This document shows positions 48,939 through 59,177 of a stretch of 64,000 bases of DNA, in pieces. A model generated the notes under the pieces. The model was not told where the DNA came from and ran no database searches. It was given only the letters and a program-made list of their open reading frames with translations. Location of the stretch: positions 8,618,001 through 8,682,000 of the forward strand of contig OZ234497.1 of the NCBI GenBank assembly GCA_965153455.1, given 5' to 3'. Origin of the DNA: Sphagnum compactum. Lineage: Eukaryota > Bryophyta > Sphagnopsida > Sphagnales. The position numbers were made by a program, and so were the translations under genes. Every line of letters begins with the position of its first letter. The first letter of the stretch is position 1.

Positions 48939-50404
48939 ATGGTTATTTTCATTAAAAAGGCTAATTTATTTTATCCATGTTTGAATTTTTGTGAAACTTG
49001 AAATAACATGCATCTACATAGCTTCAAATTGCTTGTGAGAACCAACATGTAAACCTAAACACTTGGACTAAAAAATGTAAGGTCTTCAAGTGTAGGTGAC
49101 AAATAAGACATCACAAATGGTGTTTATAATTAAGGTCAATTTAAGAATATATTAAAAAATTAACTTGCAACCCACATTTTTACTTTTTAATAAGGATTTT
49201 TAGATAGGATTTACTTTGAGTTTCTTTTTAAAAAAATTGAGATTTCCTTGATTTTTAGGGTAAAGCACCATTTCTTGCCCTATAAAAGATTACTATGAGG
49301 AAGTTTGTGAATTGATTCTTGTGTAATGATCTTGATACTTCCTTTTTGAAGATGTCTGTCTCTTTGTAAGTTTGAAGTTTTTTGCATGATAAAAACTTAC
49401 AATCTATTTGTACTATTGATTTCGTAAACTTTTTGTGATTATTTGTCACTCAATGTTGCAAAATTGAAATGTTCATTTTATGCTCCTATTCATTTAAGTA
49501 TCTAAAACCCAAGATTTCAAATGGCAATGATGTTCATTAGAAAACAATGGTTGTTTCTTGCATTTTTCATTCTTTCATTGTTTCATGTTAAATGTCCACT
49601 TTTCCAATTTTTGATTTGTTGATGGGAAACTACATGCATCACAAATTCATGCAATCAAACTTGGCCTTGGATGAACCAATTACTACACCTATATTAACAC
49701 CATGGTAAAAACCTCAAATGCTTTTGGGTCGCTTCTAAACATTAATATATAGATATAACATCTTTAGACAAAAACATGGTATTTGTTGAATGCAAATTTA
49801 ACAAATTTTCCTCAAATAATTATTAAATTGAAGAGCTCTTAGTAAAAAAAAAGGTGATGCATGTTACTAAAATAGGTGTTGGTTCAACTTAACCTATATA
49901 ATTTGTAGGTGATTTCACAAGGGTTCTATTAAAAATTAATATTTCTTGATGACTTATTAATGTGATTAAATAAAGACCACACATGAATATACTAATGGCA
50001 CTTTAATAGGGTTTTTTTTACTAAGAAATAGTTATCGTGACTACCATTTTTTTAATGTCACATTTGATTAGATGTTCAAATTGACATTTGGTCATAAGGT
50101 CACCTTAGTCAAAAAATTTAATCAAAAAAATCACATGTCTTTCATGTCCCAAGCTTATAGTCAAAATTACCAGTTCAAAAGCATGCCCCAAGCCTTTAGC
50201 CAAGATGAACATTGTTTGTAATCAATGTGGCCACCTTATCATGTTGAACCAATGGAAAAACCTTCATTTTTTGTAATGTAGGTATTTAGGACACTTAACA
50301 TCATGTAATTACCATAAGGTACTTGCAAATATCATAGTACCTTCGCCAATTGAACACTAATTATATTATTTGTATTTTTTTTCAATTTTTTAAATAATTA
50401 TTAC
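48939..50404. other. AT-rich intergenic DNA
   Basis: No gene or element end is visible. Confidence 0.4.
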
Positions 50405-51830
50405 ATGATTATGTTGAAAGTTTTGGAAACCCTAGCCATCGAAAGTGATAGTGTGAGAGAAAAGGAGCTCCGGATTAGGAACGATCAAGTGTGGGCGACA
50501 ATGAAAAACATGACAATGGCGGTGGAAGATGCAAATTCACTTTCCTATTTTTACAAGTATTTCAAAACTTCCCTATTGTGGATCTTTTTTCAAATAAAAA
50601 TGGGTGTTGGAAATCAATTACAAAAAACAAAGAGTGTGATGAAATTAAATTTTGGGGTGGTAGGTGTTGCTTTTGGGGCTATCGATTTTCTCTACACAAT
50701 CAGTGCAGTTACCATGGCAAGTGCACGCTATATGAATGTTTCTTGTTTTTGCATTACCAATGGTTGTCACGCTATTGTATTCTAGGTGTGCAAATTACAA
50801 TCGAATGAACGAGCCATGTTTATTCAAGACCTTTTTCTGTTTGGAGGTCTTACATTTCTTTTAATGGACCCATTTTTCTTGTGAACTTCAACCTTCCTGC
50901 TTTTGCTATTTCTCCTTTGCTAAACTAAGGTGGATATAGAAAAGGCTAGTTTACTGATAGCGGATTGTAAGGATCATCAACGTCTAGAAAGATTGAAAGT
51001 TGAACAAGAGAAAATCAATGAATTGAAATAGAAAACTAACTATTACATCACACAATAGTTCATTCGTGTGAGAATATAATGTCGTGGTTTATTTTTTGCT
51101 ATACTAATGGTGAAGATTTTTGTGCAATGGCCCTTTCATGCAACTAGTTTGAATTTAGTCGAATTTAGTTGATTTCTATGTCACACATAGGTGCTCGTAC
51201 TTTGTGTATGCTTTAGCTATTCTTAACCTCGTCATGATGTGAGAACAAAAGATAATTCAGGTAAACTTGTAAAGAGAGTAAAGAGACTTTGATATTTTGA
51301 GTTTGGTGGGCAGCATTATGATGGTGATCCATAGGCAAAAGTTGTAGCAACAAGTATCCTAACACCTAAATTGGGAGCAGAGTCTAGTCTTAAATTGGCA
51401 CCGGCTGCAAGCCTTACCAATAAAGAGGAGATGACTAGAACTAGCAATGGAAGTGATGCGATCCCAGGATCTAGTAAAAGTTGGGACCTTGATAAAGGAA
51501 AGTCTAGGGGGATTCAAATGAAAAATCACAAGCCATAATTGCATTAAGGTGGTGTTAAGAAAATGACATCACTTGGTATATAAAGAGTGGAAGGACCACC
51601 ATAAAACAAACAAGGTACCTAGGAAATTTGGGAGGATGAACAAGGTATGGAGTTGGCACCTCCTGGAGCAAGCCAAGTAATGGAGGCTGGATTGCATGGT
51701 TTGTAGCTATGCTTGTTGGGGAAGATCCCACTTAATGCTATGCTCTTATCGGCCAGAAGTGTCACATGCATAATGGTAAGAAAGCATGAGTTTAATGCAC
51801 TGTGCCAACATGTTTTCAATATCTCTTCAT
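50405..51830 (+). pseudogene. Decayed transposon-like coding region
   Basis: Fragments on the + strand have a protein-like character across three zones. The first is 50405-50785. The second is a short charged coil near 50930-51030 (L-L-I-A-D-C-K-D-H-Q-R-L-E-R-L-K). The third is a long Ser/Lys/Gly-rich frame from about 51330 to 51830, interrupted mainly by TAG and TGA. The style is that of a retroelement gag or an accessory protein. No zinc knuckle or protease motif is visible. Confidence 0.3.
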
Positions 51831-54397
51831 GTAGTGTGTGTTGTAGCTCTCATTTTTTGAAATTGCTTAATTTATGTTAACACATGGCATTGTGTGGCTT
51901 TGCAGTTCAACCATAAAGTTGCTTAATGATATGCTTGTTTAATCTTGACAAGTACCATTTGATCCAATTTTATATGGTTAGAAGTTTGTGATTGATTTCC
52001 ATTTCAAATAATTGAGTTTTGTCAATGTGGTCAATAGAACCAAGTTTTCCCAATCTTTCTCCTTACAAGTTAGGGAACGTGCATGTATGTGGTTTCTGTT
52101 TTAGGGGTTAGTTTTTGGAGCTATGTTGCCTAGGCTCCAACCATGGTCATCTCAATGTGGGCCAAACATAGACAAACAGAGAGACATAGAAAGAATTTCC
52201 CTTCCTTACTTCCTTCCTTTCTACCTCAACCACAAACAACATTCATGCAAGCAACTGGATTCTTTAGCATCCCAAGGCACATCATTTTTTTCCCTTACTT
52301 TCTACACTAATAAATATGTAATAGAAAAAGTACCAAAAACCCTAAACCAAAAAATCTATAACAAACAAATACAAAAAACCCTAAATCAAAAAATTCGTAA
52401 TAAAAGAAGTACCAAAAAACTTGATTAATCTTAGATGATCTTCATCTTTGTCAAAATGTTAAAAAATGTTTAATATTTTTTATGAAAATATGAATTATTT
52501 TTTCTTAAATATTGAAGTGAATTTTTAAAAATTAATTAAATATTCGACAATTGATTGTCAAATTGGCCAAGGCACTACAATATAATCACAAATGTATTCT
52601 CAAAATCAAGTTCCACATAGGCTACACGAGGTCCACATCATATTCATGTTCATCCATAATAATGGATGAGAAAATGGATTATAATTGCAAGGGTTGTGAT
52701 TATGGTGCAACTTCCATGCCAAGTGATGTCTCTTGTAACTACTTGTTGAATTTGGCATGTGTCTAAAGCAATTAAAGCATTTTCTAGTTGTAAATGTCCA
52801 TAATGATTAAAATATAATTGTAAGTTGAATCATTAATTTTCAATTTTTTTCTAATGATTTTTAAGGTTGTACAATTTTTTAAATGATTTATTTCAAGTTA
52901 CAAATGGAAATATTTTAAAAATGTTTCGAAATAAGCACTCACCCAAAGTGTTGAATGTGAATATTATCCCATTTGCATCCATAGTGTCCAATCTTTGGAT
53001 CATCATAAAACCCTTGAAACAAATGAATTTTGAACATGAAACTTCACAATATTGTAACTCTTATCAACTTCTTTTTAATGAGGTAAAGGTATGTTGATTT
53101 GGAGATGATTTGATCCTCAAATTGCCCTCCAAAACTTAGCTTCCAAACCTTAGGAGTCTCAACTCCCGACACATGAGTTCATCCCAAAAGTCCTAAGGAT
53201 GTTTCCTTTGATTACCAAAGGCCTCTCACTTCAAAGTTCATGTAGGAATACATTTCTCTCACTTTGGGTCTTGGCATTATTCTCAAGCCCATATCTTGCA
53301 ATGCTTCAATTTTGATTGCAAGCCCAAAGTTAAGATTGCAACAATAGGGCAATTAGTTTGTTTATCGCAATTCATATTACTAAAAGGCAAGTCAACAATA
53401 TTCATGACCATTATGTTTAGTCTTTTTTTGTTTTATATTTATTATTGATGAAATGAACAATTTGGCTCATTGCATAATGGTTCTAGCCCCTTTTGTGACA
53501 TGTGAAAATTAGCAACAACTAACAAGAAATGTTCAATGAATTTAGTTCATGAACAAGCAAATCATTGCCTAATGAAGAAATTTTTAAATGCATCCCCACC
53601 TAATTAATGTGTTGAAACTGGACTTGTTTTAAAACCATAACCAAAAGGTTTTATAAAAATTAAACTCATCAAATCCAAAATTGTTGATGAAAAAAATTTG
53701 ACACGGACCTAGAAGCAATGAATCAAGGATTTTTTTATAAAAAAACTAAACCTAAAATCAAAGAAATTTTCTAATGTTCAAAATTCAATATCTCTCATAA
53801 TTATAGGTTTAAAATTTCCCAAATCACCTTCATTAAATCTTTCTCATTAAGAGTTTTCCAAGAATACCAAGATCATGCCCAAATTCTAGTATAATTTTTA
53901 GTTTTGATTTTTTTTTAAAAATTCAATGAAAAAATTATTCAACATTCAAGAACTTTTCCACCATATCCATTAAAGCATTATGAAACCAACTCAGTGCACC
54001 CCTACTCATTGGAGGGCCTTCCAATGATACCAAAAGCATGGCAATAGGCCATTCATTCATTCATTCATTCATTCATCCATCCCTTTTCCTTCATCATTTC
54101 TTCGTTCCTTTCAGTCCTTGGGTCGCTTGTTTGTGTGTGTGTGTGTGCGCGCGAGATGGGGTTTGTTCTCATGAGCTTTTCTTTCTTAGCATCCGGGTGG
54201 AAACCAGAACATTTGAGAGTTTGGGTTGTGCTGTCCAGTTGAAATTTCTGTTCCTCTGGGGATTTGTGTGTGTGAGTCTGCGTTCTTTTTTTTTTTCCTT
54301 TTTTTTTGGTGGGAGTTGTTGTTGTTGTTTTGTTTGTGCATATGGCGGAGATGTGCTGGTGAAATGTATTTAGGGCAGTGGCGGGCAGGGAAACAGG
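51831..54397. other. AT-rich spacer, then the upstream region of the small membrane-protein gene
   Basis: Nothing coding is supported. A repeated AAAACCCTAAA(C/T)CAAAAAAT-type word occurs three times near 52330-52420. (CATT)n lies at about 54050-54079 and (GT)n at about 54131-54148. Composition becomes less AT-rich after 54.1 kb, consistent with a promoter and leader. Confidence 0.4.
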
Positions 54398-55218
54398 ATG
54401 CCTTTTACTAGAAGACCGTTGCAATCGACAGTGGCGTTCGTGGCCGTGAATGCCTTGCTCTGTATCAGCGTAGGCCCTGTTTACGACTTTGTGTGCGATC
54501 TTCCTTACTGGGAACGCCGGGTATGTATGTATATTCTCTCTTGGGCTTTCTCTCTCTCTCTCACGATCTCTCTCTCTCTCGTCATCAGCTGCTCGTATTA
54601 CGCTTTTGAGCACCGTAGGAAGGCTTGAAATTCTGTGTTGGTTTGGTTTGGCCTACTGCTGATAGAAGAAGAATGGGAAGCTCTATCTGCTGCATTTGAA
54701 GAGCTAGGGTTTTCCTACATGTCTGCTTTTTCTTACATAGGGTTTAGAGAGAGTTTCAAACTCTAAACCCTAAACCCTATGTAAGTACATGGGGTTTAGG
54801 GTTTAGAGCTTGAAACTCTCCCTTTGGAGATGGAGAGTTTCAAGCTGACATAAGTGGCTACGACATGTGTTTCTTGCTCTATTTTTCTCAATCTTTGGAT
54901 TGGTTTGTTGACTCAGTGATCCCCCCAAAGAAACTGGACTGACTACCATGGGTAATAATTTGTTTGCATATTTTGTGGCCATTTTTTTGGCTGCCAGAAA
55001 ACACTTTTGCAACTGTAGCAGGCATCTGTGCTATCCAGTCAGTTGATTTGCTTGATGCGGTTTCATTACAGTTGATGATGGCATGGTATTAGTGTACATT
55101 TCTAATGCCTGAGGAACTGGAGATTTTGTAGAGGGAGCGCAGAAGGCAGGAACGGGAGCTCCCTGCTGCAAGCAGTAACGAGCATCACGTGCACTCTACA
55201 GGAAACAGCAACATTTGA
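54398..55218 (+). CDS. Small single-pass membrane protein, plant-conserved type (2 exons, 69 aa)
   Basis: Exon 1 is 54398-54520 and exon 2 is 55132-55218, joined in phase 0 by a GT-AG intron of 611 bp. The protein opens with a basic M-P-F-T-R-R-P-L-Q, followed by a hydrophobic helix at about residues 10-28. Next is a V-G-P-V-Y-D-F-x-C-D-L-P-Y-W-E-R-R segment, and the junction makes a highly basic R-R-R-E-R-R-R-Q-E-R-E. The tail is polar. From memory, short plant proteins of unknown function share the V-G-P-V-Y-D-F and P-Y-W-E-R-R-R-E-R motifs; I cannot name them. An N-terminal anchor followed by a basic segment suggests an organelle or ER membrane location, but this is inference. The exact restoration of the motif across the intron supports the model. 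Confidence 0.7.
54752..54817. repeat. Telomere-like AAACCCT hairpin in the intron
   Basis: The arms are 54752-54779 and 54790-54817 (28 bases, two mismatches) around a 10-base loop. Each arm contains CTCTAAACCCTAAACCC. A shorter inverted partner, CTTACATAGGGTTTAGAG at 54732-54749, precedes it, so two alternative hairpins share the middle arm. It lies in the intron of the small membrane-protein gene. Confidence 0.8.
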
Positions 55219-55930
55219 GACACCCTCAGAGTATGATTTTATAGACCTCTTCAGTGAGTATCTTCAGTGACAAGGTGTTTTTAGGGTTTAGATTTTCAAG
55301 GTTGCGGGTGGTAATATGAAGATTTCAATGTGGGTTTTGAAAGACTTCTTTGAGAGAAAATATGAAGATCTTGGAGCTTTGTTTGTAAGCCTTTTGTATG
55401 ACAGAGTTTTTTTTCTTTTGTGCTTCCCCATTAATCTGACCTAGTTGCTCAAAGTTGCAGAATGCATTTCACAGATGATTTCATAGACTTTTTTCTCATG
55501 GAAATGCTTTTAGTTTTGTTGCAGCACTGTAGGAATCTATGAAGTCCTCATCATCAGAAGGTGCTTAATTTTCGCTACAATCTGTTGCTGCAGAAAGTTC
55601 CACAGTTGGCTCTAGATAAGAAGGTCAATTCTAAATCCTCAACACCACCCCAACCCCCCCTTTCAATAAGATTGTGGTGTTTTGCTCTTGTGAGTCCAAA
55701 GCATTCAGGGAGAACTTGGAGAGGGAAGAAGAGCATATTTCCTGAAGCTCCTGCAAAAGACTGAGAGAATTTGAGTTTCTGTTGCAACCCTCTTTAGGGT
55801 TCCTGAGCCAGTGTCGATGGCATATGCAATGGCAGTGCTGGTTGTTGCATCATAGCTGGAAGTTTTTAAACCTTTTACCAAGAGAAAATTAGCTAGAAAG
55901 GAAAAGAGGAGAGAAGTATAAGGAGCAGGG
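55219..55930. other. Short spacer between two genes
   Basis: This probably holds the 3' UTR of the membrane-protein gene and the promoter and leader of the CX9C gene. No extra exon is supported. Confidence 0.4.
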
Positions 55931-57447
55931 ATGGCAGAGGAGACAATTCTCACCGGTGACGATCTTATGCTGGGTCCTCCCTCACCAGTGGTTCCACCTG
56001 AAGTTGCATCCCATGTTTTGGATGGCTTGGAGACTTGCTCTACTGCTCTTCGCAGGCTGTTTCTTTGTAAGTTAATCCATCTCTCTCTTGTATGGAGCAA
56101 GCAAAATGATTGTTTTTGCTCCCTATTTGCTTCTGTTCTGGAATTGTTCTGGGAACAACGCCCTTCTTTAGGGTTGCAGTAACACAGAGGGGGATCTTTA
56201 TGAAATGATCCAGCTCAAACAGCCAAGTGGTATTGCACATCTTGCTGGCATACAATTTACATATGGCCTCTGAACCATGTATTGGAATTGGCTGCAACTG
56301 GGAGACCATAAGATGGAATTGCATATTGACACTTCAACTTATTATCAAATGAACCTCAAAGATTGTTCTTTTTCATGCAGGTCTTCATGTGAACGATGTT
56401 GAACCCTTTTGTCAGGACCACATTATATTGTATCGTCGATGTGCACAGAATCGGGTACAGTGCTTCTGCACCTAAGGTGCAATAATAGGTGGTCTAATTG
56501 TGAACCTCAGCTTGCAAATTGTCCAAGAGCTTCTCAACTATGCTCCATTACATTTTACACAAAACTCCCTCTCCTTGGAGTTGAATCATGTTCCTCATGG
56601 GATGATCCTAGGCATTCTTGTGCTGTCCACTGGAGAATGTGTACTGTTGAAGCATGAGCAGCTTGGGTGTCTGCTGCACATGTTGTGTTATTTTTATGGT
56701 GGTTATTATTATTATTATTTTCGGTTCAAAAATGGAGGATGACTGATGTGGCAGGATGCAGAATTGAGAGGAAGGATACAAGAGACTGAGCGGACACTTG
56801 CTCAGTCAATGCCCATGAATGAGATCCAAGAGCGACAAGCTCAGCTCAAAGCTGAAGTGGAGACTCTGGAACGGTTAGTGCCAAAGGCCAGCATCTTCAT
56901 TTCCTGATGCTGGTAACAATTGGAGTCTGTGGTTGGCAATGCTACAGTAACTGGTGGCAACGTTGTTGAATGACTTCCCTGATAGTATCATTTTGTGGCT
57001 CTCAAAAACCAGTACACCCATAACTGATGCACACCCATTTTTGTGGTTGTGTAGGCGCATGATTTTAGCGAGCGGGATGGAGGGTGTGGAGGGTTTCAGG
57101 CAGCGCTGGAGCATACACGGTCGACTTCATGACACCAAGTAAACCACGTATTAAAGCTCCATCTTTGAGTTTTGTTTCCATTGTCCTCATGGAACAATCA
57201 ATGGACATGAATGAGCAGATGATGTATTCTTAAAGCAAACAGTTATCATTGTATCTTGTGGGAAGAAGATGTTTACATGTGCTTGTAGAAATTTGTGATG
57301 AAAGTTGTTTCTTCATGCCACCCACCTCCTTTGCCTTTCTTTCGCTGCAGGAAAAGGCTTGAAAGCATTGAGCAGGGTCTGGCATCTAGAACAAAGGAAC
57401 AGCAGCAGCAGCAACCAAAATCAAAATCATGGTGGCAGTTATGGTGA
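55931..57447 (+). CDS. Twin-CX9C (CHCH-like) protein, probably mitochondrial (5 exons, 169 aa)
   Basis: Exons are 55931-56066, 56381-56454, 56755-56873, 57055-57138 and 57351-57447 (TGA at the end), all with GT-AG introns. Junction phases agree (1, 0, 2, 2), and the total is 170 codons. The protein has a short acidic N-terminus with L-G-P-P-S-P-V-V-P-P-E. Two CX9C motifs follow: C-S-T-A-L-R-R-L-F-L-C, its second Cys created by the first splice, and C-Q-D-H-I-I-L-Y-R-R-C. Next comes an extended helical, coiled-coil-like region. A conserved-looking L-A-S-G-M-E-G-V-E-G-F-R-Q-R-W segment precedes a Gln run and a Trp-rich end. Twin-CX9C proteins are usually imported into the mitochondrial intermembrane space by the MIA40 disulfide relay and serve respiratory-complex assembly. 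That role here is inferred from the motif. The start is the first ATG after in-frame stops. Confidence 0.82.
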
Positions 57448-58316
57448 AAGATGTGTTGAGAACCAACCAAGCCTGTAGTGAAATGATTAGCTCATCATGC
57501 AAGGGGGTCTTGAATGCTGAATGTTTCAGACCAAGTGTTGCAGGCAACAACATCAAGTGCCTCTGAGCATTTTATGAATACAAGTGTTCTGTATCCATAT
57601 GACAAAAGGCTGAATGCATATCCTTGTGTGCTTTGTACTTCTCTGCATTTTCAACTGTTGTTCCTCAACATGTGTCTCACGTATTTGTCTGATTGCAAAC
57701 TTTCTAACTCGAATATTCAAGTGTCATTGCAATTGGAAAAGATGCAGATCTGCAATGTGTTATCATGTGAACCTAGCTCCCCTGATTTTTACTACATTAT
57801 TTACAAAAGCTGTCAACAAAAACTCTTGGTCGATATTGAAAATGAAATGATTTTGGAGATTTTCAATTGCCAGAAGTTACAAGGGGGGGAAAAAAAGAGT
57901 AAAACTCACCAAATTTCAATATTTGGTTTGGAGTGTGTACCCAAATACATAGAGGGATGATTAAAGTTTTGTACTTAATATTTAGTTTGTAGCCAGATTT
58001 GGCTAAATCTTTGTAAGGATGATTTCAGCTTTTTCTACATCTTCCTATCAGTGATTTAATTTAATTTTTAATTTTTTCATTTTGCTATTGAAAAAAGGTC
58101 CCATGTAACATGGTCAAGGGACCTTTTTGAAAGATTTCAAAACAATCGCCACATTTTTTAAGAGGAAAGTTATGAAATTGTCAAAGATTTCTGAAGAATT
58201 TGGGTATTGGATTTCTAGCTTTGTTCTTTTGAAATCCCCATATTCAGCTAATAAGTTCTAATGGTTAGCTAACATGTAATAGGATTACCTAGATTTTCTA
58301 TTTCTTTATTTGTCTT
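57448..58316. other. 3' region of the CX9C gene and spacer
   Basis: A 148-codon open frame (57514-57960) has an ATG, but its amino-acid mix looks random, and it starts 66 bases after the CX9C stop; it is best read as 3' UTR. A GTAGCCAGATTTGGCTAAAT word at about 57991 is the same as the unit starting the array at 58317, and a related one occurs near 17057. Confidence 0.4.
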
Positions 58317-58555
58317 GTAGCCAGATTTGGCTAAATCTTGTTGTAAACCCTAAACACTAAATCCTCTCACCACTTTTGTAGCCAGATTTGGGTAAATCTT
58401 GTTGTAAACCCTAAACCCTAAAATCCTCTCGCCACTTTTGTAGCCAGATTTGGGTAAATCTTGTTATAAACCCTAAACCCTAAAATCCTCTCGCTACTTT
58501 TGTAGCCAGATTTGGGTAACTTGTTGTAAACCCTAAATCCTCTCGCCACTTTTGG
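58317..58555. repeat. Tandem array of 61-62 bp units containing AAACCCTAAACCCTAAA
   Basis: Units start at 58317, 58378, 58440 and 58502. Each is GTAGCCAGATTTGG(C/G)TAAAT, then CTTGTTGTAAACCCTAAA, then ATCCTCTCGCCACTTTT. The third unit has GTTATAAACC, and the fourth lacks a few bases. It lies about 620-860 bases upstream of the LEA-TMEM205 start codon. Confidence 0.9.
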
Positions 58556-58589
58556 TGCAACATGAGAAAATTGAAAAAAAAAAACAGAA

Positions 58590-58954
58590 CAAAACATTGC
58601 TTCTTACGGACGATCGCCAATTTGGCTAGAAACAAAAAAAATAAAATTTAAAAGCACTGGGAGCAAGGCACTTGGATCGTCGTCGTCGTCGTGTGTCTTC
58701 CCCTTGCGAGTCTTGATTGTGTGGGGACCGATCGTCGTAGTGCAAATTCGCACGGTTCCGTGCCAATGGATTGCTCCACCTTCCGTGCAATCGCTTTGCT
58801 CCATCTGCCGTGCAATCAGCTGCTGCGGCCCTGTCTGTGTTTGCGTTGAGGCACTTGGACAAATGGACGACATGTGGAGAGCAGACAAAACAAGCACCTA
58901 CATTAGGCATGTGTGCAAGGTGGAAGCCAAGCATTGCAACATTCAATTTGTTGT

Positions 58955-58986
<32 letters not shown>

Positions 58987-59177
58987 ACACACACACACAA
59001 AAAACAAACAAGAATCTCAATTCTTTGAGAGGAAAACGAAAGCAATCTCTTGTTTGTTGTTGTTGTTTGTTTGTTGCTTGTTGTTGCATTATCTTTTCTT
59101 CTTCTTCTTCTTCTTCTTCTTCAGCAAACAAATTGGTGTAGAAAGGCTTTGTTCCTGGAAAGATTTGATTGAAAACA
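58590..59177 (+). promoter_or_regulatory. Promoter and 5' leader of the LEA-TMEM205 gene
   Basis: This holds balanced-composition DNA with a (CGT)n patch near 58679-58693 and three CCGTGCAATC-like words near 58759-58820. A CT/CA tract lies at about 58957-59000 and a (CTT)n tract at about 59096-59123 just before the coding start. No convincing TATA box or ACGT-core (ABA-response) element is seen. Overlapping frames on both strands are by-products of the low-complexity repeats. Confidence 0.45.

Noticed and set aside
54065-54613. 182-codon minus-strand frame at the membrane-protein gene
   Set aside because: It arises from CT/GT/CATT simple repeats read backwards and overlaps the supported exon 1.
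57514-57960. 148-codon + frame after the CX9C gene
   Set aside because: It starts 66 bases after the CX9C stop, has random composition with no motif or splice support, and is most likely 3' UTR.
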